Positions 9,681 through 19,426 of a stretch of DNA of 64,000 nt are shown one piece after another. The notes under the pieces are model-generated. The model did no database searches. It was not told where the DNA came from and saw only the letters and a list, made by a program, of their open reading frames with translations. This DNA is from Mesorhizobium opportunistum WSM2075 (GTDB lineage Bacteria > Pseudomonadota > Alphaproteobacteria > Rhizobiales > Rhizobiaceae), in the NCBI RefSeq assembly GCF_000176035.2, contig NC_015675.1:6328001-6392000 (forward strand), read 5' to 3'. A program made the position numbers and the translations under genes. Position 1 is the stretch's first letter. Every line of letters starts with the position of its first letter.

Positions 9681-10329
9681 AAAGACCTTGATCGTGGCAG
9701 TGTGGGTGAGCATCTTGCGCAAGCGCGGGTTGGCGGATCCGATTAGCCAGCAGCGACATGCAAAGGATCTTGGTGCGACGAGTCCTGTGCGGGATTGCCC
9801 GTCCCGGTCGCCTGTTGCTTTTGGACTGTAAGCCGCGGCTTCGGCGGCAGGATGGTGATGGAATCTTCTGCCAAGGTCGAATCAAGGAGAGCATCGAGGC
9901 TAGTCCAGGCTGCGGATGCCGTGGGTCGGTCCAGCGAGAGGGCCGAAGAAGGCGCCAGTCCCCACGTTGCGGTATGCTGCCAGTTCTTTAAGAGACAGCC
10001 ATGCGTGGCCCTGCACGGGCAGGTCCATCGGTTGACATCGCGAGCTCGTCTGCGCTGGCTGGAGGGGGCCGTCCGCGGGGCGCGGAAACGCAGCAGCGCA
10101 GCCCATCTTGGTGCGAGCCTGATTCAGCTGTTCGGCGAGCCGCACCCCATTTGGCGGCGTCCGAGGCCGCTGCCGACAAGAATAGTGACCAGCTCAAAGG
10201 GAGGTGTCGCGTTCAACTGATAATGCTAGCTCGGAACCGTAACCGCAACCGACCTGCCGGTCGCGCGGACCAGGGTTTGGAACGCCGGCCCCTCCCCCCG
10301 GGAAGAACTCGCTTGGAAGGAGACATACC
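9681..10329. other. Non-coding stretch between the virB operon and virG
   Basis: I see no recognisable gene in these 650 bases. The sequence TTCAACTGATAA at 10212-10223 shares the CAACTG core of the other vir-box-like sites but has a poor right half, so it is at best a weak VirG site for the downstream ORF or virG. Confidence 0.4.
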
Positions 10330-10656
10330 ATGGCCCAAGGCTACAGCAGCGACACGGCCGCTCTTGCGCCCACCGCCTCTGCGATCAATCAAACGCCGCG
10401 CTCCGCCACCGCTTCGGAGCCGGACGCACGAGCGGCAGGATTTCGAGTTGATGCAGCTCCGCCATCGCCAGAACCGCGGCGACTCAAGGACACGGCAGGA
10501 AACTGGGCGTCCGTGCCGTCGAAGTCGAGTGCTGTTGCCGGGCCAGCAGGTGAGCTCGAGCTAGAGCTGAAGGATCGCACGGCAGGGTCATGCCGGCGAC
10601 TGGACCTGGTCTCCTGGTCACGGACTGACTTGATGCGGTCATTTGGCTGTGGATGA
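10330..10656 (+). CDS. Hypothetical protein, possible gene remnant before virG
   Basis: An open frame of 108 residues preceded by a very strong ribosome binding site (GGAAGGAG eight bases before the ATG). This is the only reason to think it is translated. The product is rich in Ala, Ser, Pro and Arg, with no signal peptide, membrane segment or domain I recognise. The N-terminal half (MAQGYSSDTAALAPTASA) looks disordered, as in the N-termini of secreted effectors, so it could be a truncated effector gene. It lies between virB1 and virG and reads toward virG. Identity unknown. Confidence 0.35.
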   Translation: MAQGYSSDTAALAPTASAINQTPRSATASEPDARAAGFRVDAAPPSPEPRRLKDTAGNWASVPSKSSAVAGPAGELELELKDRTAGSCRRLDLVSWSRTDLMRSFGCG

Positions 10657-10794
10657 AAGACCAGGACGAGCAACGGCCTCACATTGGCCGCACGCAACGG
10701 CGCGTGGCAGCAGGGGCAGCTGTGGTGGGTTGGTCCAGAAGGTTGCCGGGCAACAGCTTTGGAATCAAGGGGATTCAAGATTGAAGGTGAGCCG

Positions 10795-11520
10795 TTGAAA
10801 CATGTTCTTGTCATTGACGATGATGCCGCAATGCGACGCCTCATCGCCGAGTATCTCATGATGCATGCGTTGAAGGTGACTGCAGTCAACGATAGCAAGC
10901 AGTTCAACCACGTTCTATCTCATGAGCCGGTCGACCTCGTGGTCGTTGACCTCAACCTGGGCCGTGAGGATGGGCTTGCGATCGTCCGCAAGCTGGCGAC
11001 AAAATCGGATTTGCCTATCATAGTGATCAGCGGCGACCGGCTCGATGAGGCCGAAAAAGTCGTTGCACTGGAGCTCGGCGCAACCGATTTCATTCCCAAG
11101 CCTTTCGGCCTGCGCGAGTTCCTGGCCCGCATTCGCGTAGCGCTACGCCAGCGCATTTCCAGTCCGCGAACGAAAGATCATCGCTCATTCCGGTTTGGAG
11201 CTTGGAAGCTCAGCGTCAAACAGCGGCGGCTGATCTGTGCAGAGCGTGGCGAGGTCAAGCTTACCGCATGTGAGTTCAATCTCCTGATCGCGTTCCTGGA
11301 GAACCCCCGCAGTGTACTATCCAGAGAACGGCTTTTGCTCGCGAGCCGTGTGCGTGGTGAAGAGGTCTACGATCGAAGTATCGATGTCCTGATCTTGCGC
11401 TTGCGCCGGAAGCTCGAGGCTGATGCGGCCAATCCTCGCCTGGTCAAGACGAGTCGTGGTGCGGGGTACTTCTTCAACGCTGACGTGGACGTTAGCTACG
11501 GAGGCACCTTGGCCGCGTGA
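10795..11520 (+). CDS. virG: VirG two-component response regulator
   Basis: OmpR/PhoB-type response regulator that activates vir promoters when phosphorylated by VirA. The receiver domain has the acidic pocket DDD at the start (HVLVIDDDAAMRRL), the phosphoacceptor Asp in VVVDLNLGREDG and the Lys in FIPKPF. The C-terminal winged-helix domain has VKLTACEFNLLIAFLE and RSIDVLILRLRRKLE, and the protein ends GGTLAA as in Agrobacterium VirG. I start it at the TTG at 10795 (241 residues), which agrees with the known TTG start of Agrobacterium virG; the frame is open further upstream. virA is not in this window. Confidence 0.92.
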   Translation: MKHVLVIDDDAAMRRLIAEYLMMHALKVTAVNDSKQFNHVLSHEPVDLVVVDLNLGREDGLAIVRKLATKSDLPIIVISGDRLDEAEKVVALELGATDFIPKPFGLREFLARIRVALRQRISSPRTKDHRSFRFGAWKLSVKQRRLICAERGEVKLTACEFNLLIAFLENPRSVLSRERLLLASRVRGEEVYDRSIDVLILRLRRKLEADAANPRLVKTSRGAGYFFNADVDVSYGGTLAA

Positions 11521-11574
11521 CAGGGGCGATTCTGGCAATTGCTGACGAGGAGGGTGATCAAGCCAAAGCGGTGT

Positions 11575-11900
11575 TCTCAGGCCACGGCCTTTAGCTCGGC
11601 GCCGGGGTACAGGCCAAAGGCGTAGGTCGTCGATCTGGCTGTTGGGATGGCTGTTGACGATGCTGGTGAGGACGGCGGCGAGATAGCCGAGTGGCTGGAC
11701 ACCATTGAGCTTGCGGGTCTCAGCGATGCAATCATCGCCCCTTGTTTGGGCACCGCAGTTCGAGCCAGCGAAGAGCGCGTTCTTGTCGTTTGAGCCCGAT
11801 CGCACGGATTGAGCGCTCGACGGTGTTGCTGCCGATCGCGATGCGACCCTCCCAACGAAGCGCGAGAGACCCAATTTGAGAAGTGTGAATCGCCTTGTCG
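11575..11900 (-). mobile_element. IS66 transposase C-terminal remnant (first copy)
   Basis: Reading the minus strand in two frames gives pieces of the C-terminus of an IS66-type TnpC: ALRWEGRIAIGSNTVERSIR and then NALFAGSNCG, followed by LNGVQPLGYLAAVLTSIVNS. Several frameshifts are present. It duplicates the same TnpC region found again at 11940-12240, so two different IS66 elements have decayed here. Confidence 0.7.
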
Positions 11901-11939
11901 AGCGTAAGCGCCTCGCCGATCGCCTATGGATTTGGGCTT

Positions 11940-13315
11940 GACGTTTTCCGGAATCGCCAGGGCATGAGTTCCTCGATCTGGCTCTGCGGATGGCCGTTGA
12001 TGATGGCGTCGAGAGTTTCGGCGAGGTAGGCAACGGGATTGACGTCGTTGAGCCTGCAGGTGGCCACGACGGATGCGAGCAGTGCCCAGTTTTCGGGCGC
12101 AAATTCATGGCCAGCAAACAGAGCATTTTTTCTGATCAAAGCATACTGGACGGATGGCGTTTTCGACTGGGTTGATGTCGAGCTCGAGCCAGCCGTCGTC
12201 GAGGAAGCGGGTGAGCCCCTCCCAGTGAGCGAGCCCATAGCGGATGTCTTCGGCCAACCTGGAGCCGGAGGAGATCATCGACAGTTGCTTGTCCAACCAT
12301 GGTTTCAGGGCGGCGATGATCGGCGCGGAATAATCCTGTCGAGCGGCAAGCCGGGCTTGAGGCGATGCGCCGCGCACTGTTGCCTCGATAGCGTGGAACG
12401 CCGCGATCCGGCGTATCGCCGCTTCGGCGATCGGGGACTTGGTGTTACGCGCCAGCTCGCAAACCGTCGGCGCAGGCGGCTCCAGCAATGGACGAGCAGT
12501 CACGGTCCTTGCGGCCGTTCCAGGCATGTCAGCCGGTCATAGCCCTCACAGGGTCAATGAACAGGCGATCCGCGTCAGCCAGACGCCGGCGCATGTGCTC
12601 GGCTATCGGCTTGAGATCGAAGCAGGCCCGGCCTGCCCAATTGCCCAGTGTGGCGCGATCCAGTTGGATGCCCCTGGCGGGCGTAGATTTCGGCCTGCCG
12701 GTAGAACGGCAAATGATCACCGACCTTGGCGACGATGACCTGGGCGATTAGCGCCTCGGTCGGCAGACCGCCGGGCACGATATGCTCGGGCGCATGCGCC
12801 TGCACGACCGCGCTCGAGCAGCGCCGGCAAGCGTATTTCGGGCGGCGCGTGACCAGCACGCGCAACTGCGCCGGGATCGCGTCGAGCCGCTCGCTGACAT
12901 CCTCGCCGATCCTTAGCCATCTCGCCGCAGCCGCAGGGGCACAGCGTGCTGTGGGCTCGATGATCCGTTCCACTCGCGGCAGATGAGCCGGCAAGTGACC
13001 ACGGTTGCGCGGGCGTGAACCGGACGCGCCGTCCGAACGACCCTGGATGACCCGCTGCGCCCTTTCCTGCGCGGCGTCGAGCACGCCCTGCGCGATCTCC
13101 ACGTCTTCGAGCGGCAGGTGGTATTGATCGGGATGCAGCTTCTCGGACCTGGCGCCGAACTTCTCGTGATTGAGTTGACCGACGATGGTCTCCAGGCGAC
13201 GCCGCGCCTCTTCGGATTCAGCCAAGGCAGCCTGGTGCTCGGCCAGGGTCGCTTGCGTCTGGGCCAGGAGCGCCTTCAAACGCTCGTTCTCTTCCTGGAG
13301 AACCGTCAGATTCAT
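11940..13315 (-). pseudogene. IS66 TnpC transposase, frameshifted
   Basis: Pieces of an IS66 transposase in several frames. The N-terminal part (12575-13315) has a leucine-rich coiled coil and the motif LNHEKFGARSEKLHPDQ, followed by a Cys-pair region (KYACRRCSS). The middle piece carries LADADRLFIDPVRAM. The C-terminal pieces (12105-12527 and 11924-12238) carry LARNTKSPIAEAAIRRIAAF, LELDINPVENAIRPVCF and KNALFAGHEFAPENWALLAS. The joins need at least three frameshifts, so no active transposase can be made. Confidence 0.8.
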
Positions 13316-13339
13316 GCACTGAAATCAACCACGTGATCT

Positions 13340-13745
13340 CCGAGAACGCCACGGAGACAACGCAGCTGAGTCACCGTGCCACACTCATCCGGCCAATTGC
13401 GGACGCCGTGCCCGCTCGGGGCCGAACCAGTCTCCAGTCCAGCCCTTCTAACAATGCCGGGGACATCGCCGGCGACATGCGCATCACCCCGTCGCGAACC
13501 TGCGGCCAGACGAACTTCGAGCCTCGAGCCGCTTGTGAATGAGCACAAGGCCGGTGCGATCCCAGACCAAAATCTTGATCCTGTCAGCCCTTTTGGCCCG
13601 GAAGACGAAGGCCGCCCCCGCAGTAGGGGTCGAGGCCTAGCATCTCCTGCACAGCCAATGCCAATCCGTCCATGGCGCGCCGGAAGTCAACCGGCCGGGT
13701 CGCCACGTAGATCTTCAGTTCGGCGCCCGTGCAATCATCGCGAGG
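13340..13745 (-). pseudogene. IS66 TnpB (Orf2), frameshifted
   Basis: Minus-strand translation gives LKIYVATRPVDFRRAMDG, then AVQEMLGLDP, then after a frameshift KFVWPQVRDGVMRMSPA and LLEGLDWRLVR. These are typical segments of the roughly 115-residue IS66 Orf2 protein. No intact frame remains. Confidence 0.7.
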
Positions 13746-13783
13746 CCCGAACCGCTCGGATCACTTGCGACAGCTGCTCGAGG

Positions 13784-14167
13784 TCAACCGTCGTTCGGAT
13801 CACCATGTCGTCGATCACAATTTCCACCCTCGCGCTTGCGCCGATTCGGTGGCCTCATCGTCCGCTGAGGCGCCGACGATTCGTCCACCATCAGCGGCGC
13901 GAACATCGGCGCCATGCTTTCTGCAGTGCCAGTTGTCCCTGACGAAGGCGACGCCGCCAATCGGCGGGTCGCGCCATGCTTGCGGGCGACCGCCGCCACC
14001 TGCACCTCCGGCATCAGGCTCTCGGCGGCAATCCGGGCTCTGTCGGCCTCCGAGCGAACCCGCCGTCCCGTCGGACCGTCCAGAACCTCGAGCCGGCCTG
14101 CGCAGCCAGCTGTTGGGACGTGGTCGCCAAAAGAGCTGTTCTGCTTCATCGCGGCCATCGAGCTCAA
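13784..14167 (-). pseudogene. IS66 TnpA (Orf1), frameshifted
   Basis: The frame encodes RLEVLDGPTGRRVRSEADRA and AAVARKHGATR, the helix-turn-helix start of IS66 Orf1, and then slips out of register before APMFAPLMVDE. The frame starts within a few bases of the msi059 stop, apparently by chance. Confidence 0.7.
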
Positions 14168-17100
14168 CGCCCCGCGTCGGAGCGCTCTCTGCTTCTGTAG
14201 GAAGTCATGAGGTCCGCTCGGGCTTGATCGGGGTCTTGCCTGATGGACGACGTGTTTGCTGCACTCGCTTGCGGCCCCGTGCTGAGGATTTGCGGATTTT
14301 CAGTCCTCTGCCTCTTCGCCGGTGTCAACAGCGCTGTGTAGTGTTCATTGTTTATGATGACGCCCCCGCTGTTCACGCGGTTGCTCCTTTCAAGTGCACT
14401 CGTCAGCTCGGCCTGGGCGTGGCGAGTCCTGCTCACGTGCCGTTCAAACGAGGCTGGCGCGACTTGTCGGGCTTGCTGCGCTTGCAACACCGCGTGTCGC
14501 ACCTGCGACCCGGCTGCTCCAAACGCTTCCGCGGGGCTTGCAAGCTCGTGGGGCAAGCGCCCCTGCCACAGTCGGTTTTGCAGCGCCTGCCGATCGGGGA
14601 CGAGGGCCTCGAGGTGCAGCGGCCGCTGCGGGTCTGGCAAGTCTTGGTTCGCCAATCTCTCAACCAGCGAGCGCGTGCCGTCCACCACGAACACGCCGCA
14701 ATCAACACCGTTGTTCTGCAGGGCCATGGCGGGTGTCACCACGGTGGTCACTTCCAGTCTGGCTGCGAGCTCTCGTGCAGGCGCGTCATTGTATGGCAGT
14801 CCATCGCCACGACGGATGGAGTCGTAGTGATAGGCAACCGCTTTATCCGGATCGCTGCGATCTACGAGCAGCAGCGACCAATGCTCGTTGCGTCCATCAT
14901 TCTCCGCCGTAGCGATGGGATCGCCACTGTTCACAGGCAGGAACACGAAGTCGGCTGCGACGTCGTTTTGATGATAGATGGACAGCACTATAGGGTTCGG
15001 GTCCCGGTCGTGACGGCGCAGTTGCTGGGAGACCAAGGAATCCACTAGCCGCGTTCGGGCGGCGAGTGCTGGGTGGTGCATCTGCAGGCTCTGCGCCAGC
15101 AACTGGTAATCCCTGCTGATATGGGCGTCACCCAGCAGGTCGGGGCCGAGCACCGCCCCTTCGGGGAGGTTGAACGAGCCTGACGGAAGGGCTGCGATGT
15201 GAGCCTCGGAGGAGGTGGTCAGATCGACCAACGGAACACCGCGATAGGTGTCTGACTGCGTCGCTGGCAAGGCGGGTTCTGGAGCCCTTGCCGGTACTGC
15301 TGCCGCTGCAGCTTCCCTGATCGCACCGCGATGGACGAGCCAAACGGCGTTGCCGCCCTCCGGCATCAGGGCGGTGTAGCCGTGACCTTTGATATCGAAG
15401 TTCCATTCCGGCTTGTCGGCATCCGGCAAGAGGCCATGGTGATTGAGAAAAGGGAGCATCGCCTCTGGGACGCGTTGAGTCCCATGGGAGAAGCCGTTGG
15501 GGACGGCGGACGAAAGGTCTATAAGGTCCTCGATCGCCGCGGGGGGCGCCTCAGACCTTGCGGAGGGCGCGGCCCGCTGCATCCTTCTGATGGGCTCGGC
15601 CCCTGTGCCTGGAACGGGTACCCCAGCCAAGGGCAATTCACCGAACTGCTGCATGGGGGGCTGCATTGGCACGCGGCCGCCTGAATTGCCGATTTGGCTC
15701 GGCTGCTGCTGAAAGGCGACGACTTGCGGCGTATTCAGGGCCGTCAGCCTCTCCGCTGGCCACAGCGCTGTGGAATGTTCATTGTTGGTGACGACCCCCC
15801 GGGGTGCCCGGTGGGCGCCCTGATCAAGCGCATCCGGCAAGGGCTGTATCTGCTGTTGGCTGGCAGCTAGGACTGGCGGAGCGGCGGCCTGAACTCCGGC
15901 CCATCCAGAGCTTGCGAAAGCGTCCGACATGCTTGTGTTGAGGTTATCCCGTCCAGCGGGCATGCTTTGATTGTTGAAAAAAGACGAGGCGGCTTGATCA
16001 TTCTGCCCTTCCTGAAGCGCGTCGAGCAACCCCTGCTCGATTCGCACAAGCGCCTCTGTATTGGTTGGCACCACGTCGGCTCGATCAACGAACAGCGATA
16101 GGTTCGCCTTGGCAAGCGCGTATGAGTCCGCTTTGCGAATCCGCTCTAGCGCGTAGCTGAGATAGCGATCGTCTGGGTACAAGCTCTCGGCGATTTTCGC
16201 CCGCTCATCGTGATCCAGCCCAGTGATCGTCTGACCCTGTTTGTCAAGCGCCGCAGAAAATTTGCGAAGACTACGACTATAGATAACACGGGTGCCTGAA
16301 GCCAACCCGCTGTCACCGGCCGCTTGTTCCAGGAGGTGCGCGTCTGCCTTTGCGGGCACCGGCCGGTCAGCAACTGAATAGTCCGGCTCATGATACGCAC
16401 GCAGGACGTTCAACGCCGGCTTCATATCAGGGTAGTCCGAAAAGAAAGTATCGAGGTGGTCGACCAGGGATTGGTGATTTGTTAGATCATTCGCTTGGCC
16501 GCGCTCGCCGAAATGATTCGCCAATCGGCGAAGCGAATAAGTGTAAGCTTGAAGCCTACTCTTGCTATAGCCTTGCTGAGAATCCGCAGCCTGGGCGATC
16601 GCCTTATCAATAACGTTCCAGTGTTCGTCGGACACATGGCGATAGCTGGGGTCACGACGTACTCGAGGCGCGACAGGAGCCGGATTGGAGCGGCGCGGCG
16701 CGGCCACGTGCTGCTCAATGCCCACTTGCCGGGCCGGACCCGCATCAGGCAAGCGGCCATCGCGGTCCGAGGAAGAGAGCATCGCCTGTGGGACGCGTTG
16801 AGTTCCATGGGAGACGCCTTTGGGGAGGGCGAACGAGACGGTAATGGAGCTCCCGATAGCAGCGGAGGGCGCTTCAAATTTTGCGGAGGGCGCGGCCTGC
16901 ACATGCATCCTTCTGATGTGTTCGGCCCTTGCGCCTTGAACTGGTAGCCCTGCCAATGGCAATTCAGCCAACCGCTGCATGAGGGGCTGCATCGGCACGC
17001 GGCCGCCCGAATGGCCGATTTGGCTCGGCTGCTGGTGAAGGGCGACGGCTTGCCGCGCATTCAGGGCCGCCAGCCTCTCCGCTGGCCACAGCGCTGTGAA

Positions 17101-17433
17101 ATGTTCACCATTGACGATGACCAACTGTGGCCGGTGGTTGCCCTGGTCAAGCGCATCCGACAAGGGTCGGATCTGCTGTTGGCTGGCAGCTACGATTGGC
17201 TGAGCGGCTTGATCATTCTGCTCTTGGTGAAGCACGTCGCGGAGCCCCTGTTCCACTCGCAGAACGGCCCCTTCATTGTGCGCCTCGTCGGCTCGATCAT
17301 CGAACATCGGCCGGAACGCCTCGGCCACTTGCTGCTCCACGCTCACTCGCCGGGCCTCGCCCGCTTGCCGCCCTTCCAAGCCGGCGTCCTGCGGCAAAGC
17401 TGTTGCACGGGATGGATTTTTTCGCGGGTCCAC
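14164..17433 (-). CDS. msi059: Msi059-like C48 (Ulp1/XopD-type) SUMO-protease effector
   Basis: Large protein (1089 residues) predicted to be delivered into plant cells by the VirB/VirD4 system. The C-terminal third is a C48 cysteine protease domain with likely catalytic residues His851 (NEHWSLLLVD), Asp871 (AYHYDS), Gln906 and Cys912 (NNGVDCGVFV), so it may remove SUMO from host proteins. A KRQR cluster near 1040 could be a nuclear localisation signal. The last residues contain R1072-X7-R1080-X-R1082-X-R1084, the known Agrobacterium transport signal. The N-terminal two thirds contain long internal repeats (about 100-220 and 560-700) and a helical region around 250-450. It starts 12 bases after virD4, so the two are probably co-transcribed. 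The arrangement msi059-virD4-msi061 is known from M. loti R7A. Confidence 0.9.
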   Translation of the reverse strand: MDPRKNPSRATALPQDAGLEGRQAGEARRVSVEQQVAEAFRPMFDDRADEAHNEGAVLRVEQGLRDVLHQEQNDQAAQPIVAASQQQIRPLSDALDQGNHRPQLVIVNGEHFTALWPAERLAALNARQAVALHQQPSQIGHSGGRVPMQPLMQRLAELPLAGLPVQGARAEHIRRMHVQAAPSAKFEAPSAAIGSSITVSFALPKGVSHGTQRVPQAMLSSSDRDGRLPDAGPARQVGIEQHVAAPRRSNPAPVAPRVRRDPSYRHVSDEHWNVIDKAIAQAADSQQGYSKSRLQAYTYSLRRLANHFGERGQANDLTNHQSLVDHLDTFFSDYPDMKPALNVLRAYHEPDYSVADRPVPAKADAHLLEQAAGDSGLASGTRVIYSRSLRKFSAALDKQGQTITGLDHDERAKIAESLYPDDRYLSYALERIRKADSYALAKANLSLFVDRADVVPTNTEALVRIEQGLLDALQEGQNDQAASSFFNNQSMPAGRDNLNTSMSDAFASSGWAGVQAAAPPVLAASQQQIQPLPDALDQGAHRAPRGVVTNNEHSTALWPAERLTALNTPQVVAFQQQPSQIGNSGGRVPMQPPMQQFGELPLAGVPVPGTGAEPIRRMQRAAPSARSEAPPAAIEDLIDLSSAVPNGFSHGTQRVPEAMLPFLNHHGLLPDADKPEWNFDIKGHGYTALMPEGGNAVWLVHRGAIREAAAAAVPARAPEPALPATQSDTYRGVPLVDLTTSSEAHIAALPSGSFNLPEGAVLGPDLLGDAHISRDYQLLAQSLQMHHPALAARTRLVDSLVSQQLRRHDRDPNPIVLSIYHQNDVAADFVFLPVNSGDPIATAENDGRNEHWSLLLVDRSDPDKAVAYHYDSIRRGDGLPYNDAPARELAARLEVTTVVTPAMALQNNGVDCGVFVVDGTRSLVERLANQDLPDPQRPLHLEALVPDRQALQNRLWQGRLPHELASPAEAFGAAGSQVRHAVLQAQQARQVAPASFERHVSRTRHAQAELTSALERSNRVNSGGVIINNEHYTALLTPAKRQRTENPQILSTGPQASAANTSSIRQDPDQARADLMTSYRSRERSDAGR

Positions 17434-17445
17434 ACTAGCCTCACA

Positions 17446-19191
17446 TCAAACGGTATCGTTAAATTCCTGCGCCAATCCACGCGGCGGCTCATCGAGTCGA
17501 AAGTCTGTGGAGAGTTCCTCCTCTGCTTCCGTCAACGGTGCCGGCTCCGGGAGGGCGCCTGTCTGGCCTTCAAAGATGCGTTTCAGAATGCGGTCCGAAA
17601 AATATCGCACCTTCCTCAATTGCAATGGTGGCAGACCTTTGATGAGAACGATCTCGTAGTCGTCGTCGAGCAGCCGAACCTGTTCGGGACGCAACAGCGG
17701 TGCACCTTGATGCGAATTCTGAATGTTCCAATCGAATCTTCGCGCCTGGCTGTAGGAAATCGATTTGGCTTCAAACGTGTATTCACCGATGGCTTTGGAA
17801 ATGTAATTTGGGGTCTCGTCATCGGCCGTTGCCATGAACACTTGCAGGCCGGTATTGCTGAGAAAATTCTGCTTGCCAGCCTCTCCATAAGCCCCTGTCA
17901 GTGCCGAAAGGCTTTGGATGATGAGCATGAAACGCCCCTTGTAGCCCGCGATAGTCGTAATTGCGGTCTCGATCGCCTCCAGCTTACCCAAGTGCTTGAA
18001 CTCATCGAGCAGGAAGAGAACCTCGTGCTTTTCCTCCGGGCGGGGCAGCGACCGCTGTAGAATTGAAACGATCTGCTGAAAAAACAAGCGTATCAAAGGC
18101 GCGATCACCTCAAGGTCGTTCGGACCAACGCAAAGATAGATGCACGTTCTGCGACGGCGAAGATCATACACCGAAAAGTCCGAGCGACTTGTGGCCGCCT
18201 TAACAGCGGGATCCGCCCAGAGATTGAGCCCGCCATCGCCGAGCACTGACGTGTAGGAGGTCAGTATTTTTGTGTCGTTCCCCGCCATGTCGTCGAAGAT
18301 GCGTTGAGCCTCTTTGTTCCGGGTCTCCATCGCGAGTTGCGCGAAGAGCTTAAACTTCTCCCCCGGCTGGGCGAAGAGATCATAGACGGCGCCGATTGTC
18401 GGCGTACCCCGCTCGATGCAGGCAAGGATCCCCGCGACAAAGATATCTCGCGCGCCGCTGATGAAACCTTCCGCGCCTTCCCCCTTGGCCGTAATCAGGT
18501 TTGCGGCCAAGCGGCGGGCTTCCGTGAATTGGAGCTGTGGAGGCAGCGCTATAAGGTCCAACAGTGGATTGTAGCAGTTCGTGCGCCGCTCCGAATCCAG
18601 CGGCGCGAATTTGAACACGTCATCGCCTGCGGCTTTGCGCGCCCTCGAGGTGAGCTCAAAGAGCTCCCCCTTGACGTCCAGAGCTATCACTGAGCCTTTG
18701 AATGTAAGTAGCGTTGGAATGACTACGCCGACGCCCTTGCCAGCGCGGGTCGGTGCAACGATGAGGCTGTGAGGCTGCTCGCCATTGGTCAGGTAGTAGC
18801 CAGGCCAGAAAGGGCCACTCGTCTTCCCAAATACCGGTCCTTTCACGCCACGGTATCGTCGCAGATATCCGGTGCGTCGCATTTCATCCACTCGAGCCCA
18901 ACGAGCCGTCCCGTGGTGTTCGAGCTTGCGGCGCAACACGACCTGCTGAATCAGCAAGACGACCACGGATGTCGAGAGCACGATAGCCGCGCCCCGATAG
19001 AAGACGGGGGTTGCGAAACCCAGATAGAAGGGCGTCTCAAACCAAAAGGCACGGACATCAAACGCCATCAAGGCCTCGCCGCCACCGCCGTGGCGGAAGG
19101 TTGCGTACAGACTTGCCGCACAGAAGCCCACGGCGAGCGAGCAGGCGATGCTAACGGCTAGGTTGGGGGTCGTCGTTTTGGTTGAAGGCAT
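17446..19191 (-). CDS. virD4: VirD4 type IV coupling protein
   Basis: Inner-membrane hexameric ATPase that recruits effectors and hands them to the VirB channel. The 581 residues start with two membrane segments (about 10-30 and 58-82), followed by Walker A VAPTRAGKGVGVV (about 145-157), Walker B with EVLFLLDEFKHLG, and the TraG/VirD4 C-terminal motifs. It is somewhat shorter than Agrobacterium VirD4, mainly at the acidic C-terminal tail. It lies between the two effector genes; msi059 follows after 12 bases and msi061 precedes it on the same strand. Confidence 0.95.
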   Translation of the reverse strand: MPSTKTTTPNLAVSIACSLAVGFCAASLYATFRHGGGGEALMAFDVRAFWFETPFYLGFATPVFYRGAAIVLSTSVVVLLIQQVVLRRKLEHHGTARWARVDEMRRTGYLRRYRGVKGPVFGKTSGPFWPGYYLTNGEQPHSLIVAPTRAGKGVGVVIPTLLTFKGSVIALDVKGELFELTSRARKAAGDDVFKFAPLDSERRTNCYNPLLDLIALPPQLQFTEARRLAANLITAKGEGAEGFISGARDIFVAGILACIERGTPTIGAVYDLFAQPGEKFKLFAQLAMETRNKEAQRIFDDMAGNDTKILTSYTSVLGDGGLNLWADPAVKAATSRSDFSVYDLRRRRTCIYLCVGPNDLEVIAPLIRLFFQQIVSILQRSLPRPEEKHEVLFLLDEFKHLGKLEAIETAITTIAGYKGRFMLIIQSLSALTGAYGEAGKQNFLSNTGLQVFMATADDETPNYISKAIGEYTFEAKSISYSQARRFDWNIQNSHQGAPLLRPEQVRLLDDDYEIVLIKGLPPLQLRKVRYFSDRILKRIFEGQTGALPEPAPLTEAEEELSTDFRLDEPPRGLAQEFNDTV

Positions 19192-19426
19192 TGTTCCATT
19201 GCCTGCCGCAGCTCATGGTGCGGCCTCAGACACCGAACCGACGTCGCGATGTCGCCGCTCGACAGATCGATGCCGAGGCAGGTGGCGCAATGGCTGCATC
19301 GCACCACCCGGCAGACGTGGTTTTTTGAAAGTTACACAAGTTAGTGCGTCAACGGCCAGCGACTTGGAAACAGCCAGGCCGTGAACGGAATTCGGGAGAC
19401 AAAGCGTCTATACCGTTGCCGAGACC

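Larger units (their letters stand above)
11920..14167 (-). mobile_element. Decayed IS66-family insertion sequence (second copy)
   Basis: All three IS66 genes can be read on the minus strand in the usual order (small orf1 at 13784-14167, tnpB around 13340-13745, tnpC at about 11940-13315), but each is broken by frameshifts. I could not fix the terminal inverted repeats with confidence; GTAAGCG near 11903 may mark the left end. The right end abuts the 3' end of msi059. The element separates virG from the effector/virD4 group and is certainly inactive. Confidence 0.8.

Noticed and set aside
10212..10223. TTCAACTGATAA as a third vir box
   Set aside because: Three differences from the consensus, two of them in the conserved right half; kept only as a weak hint.
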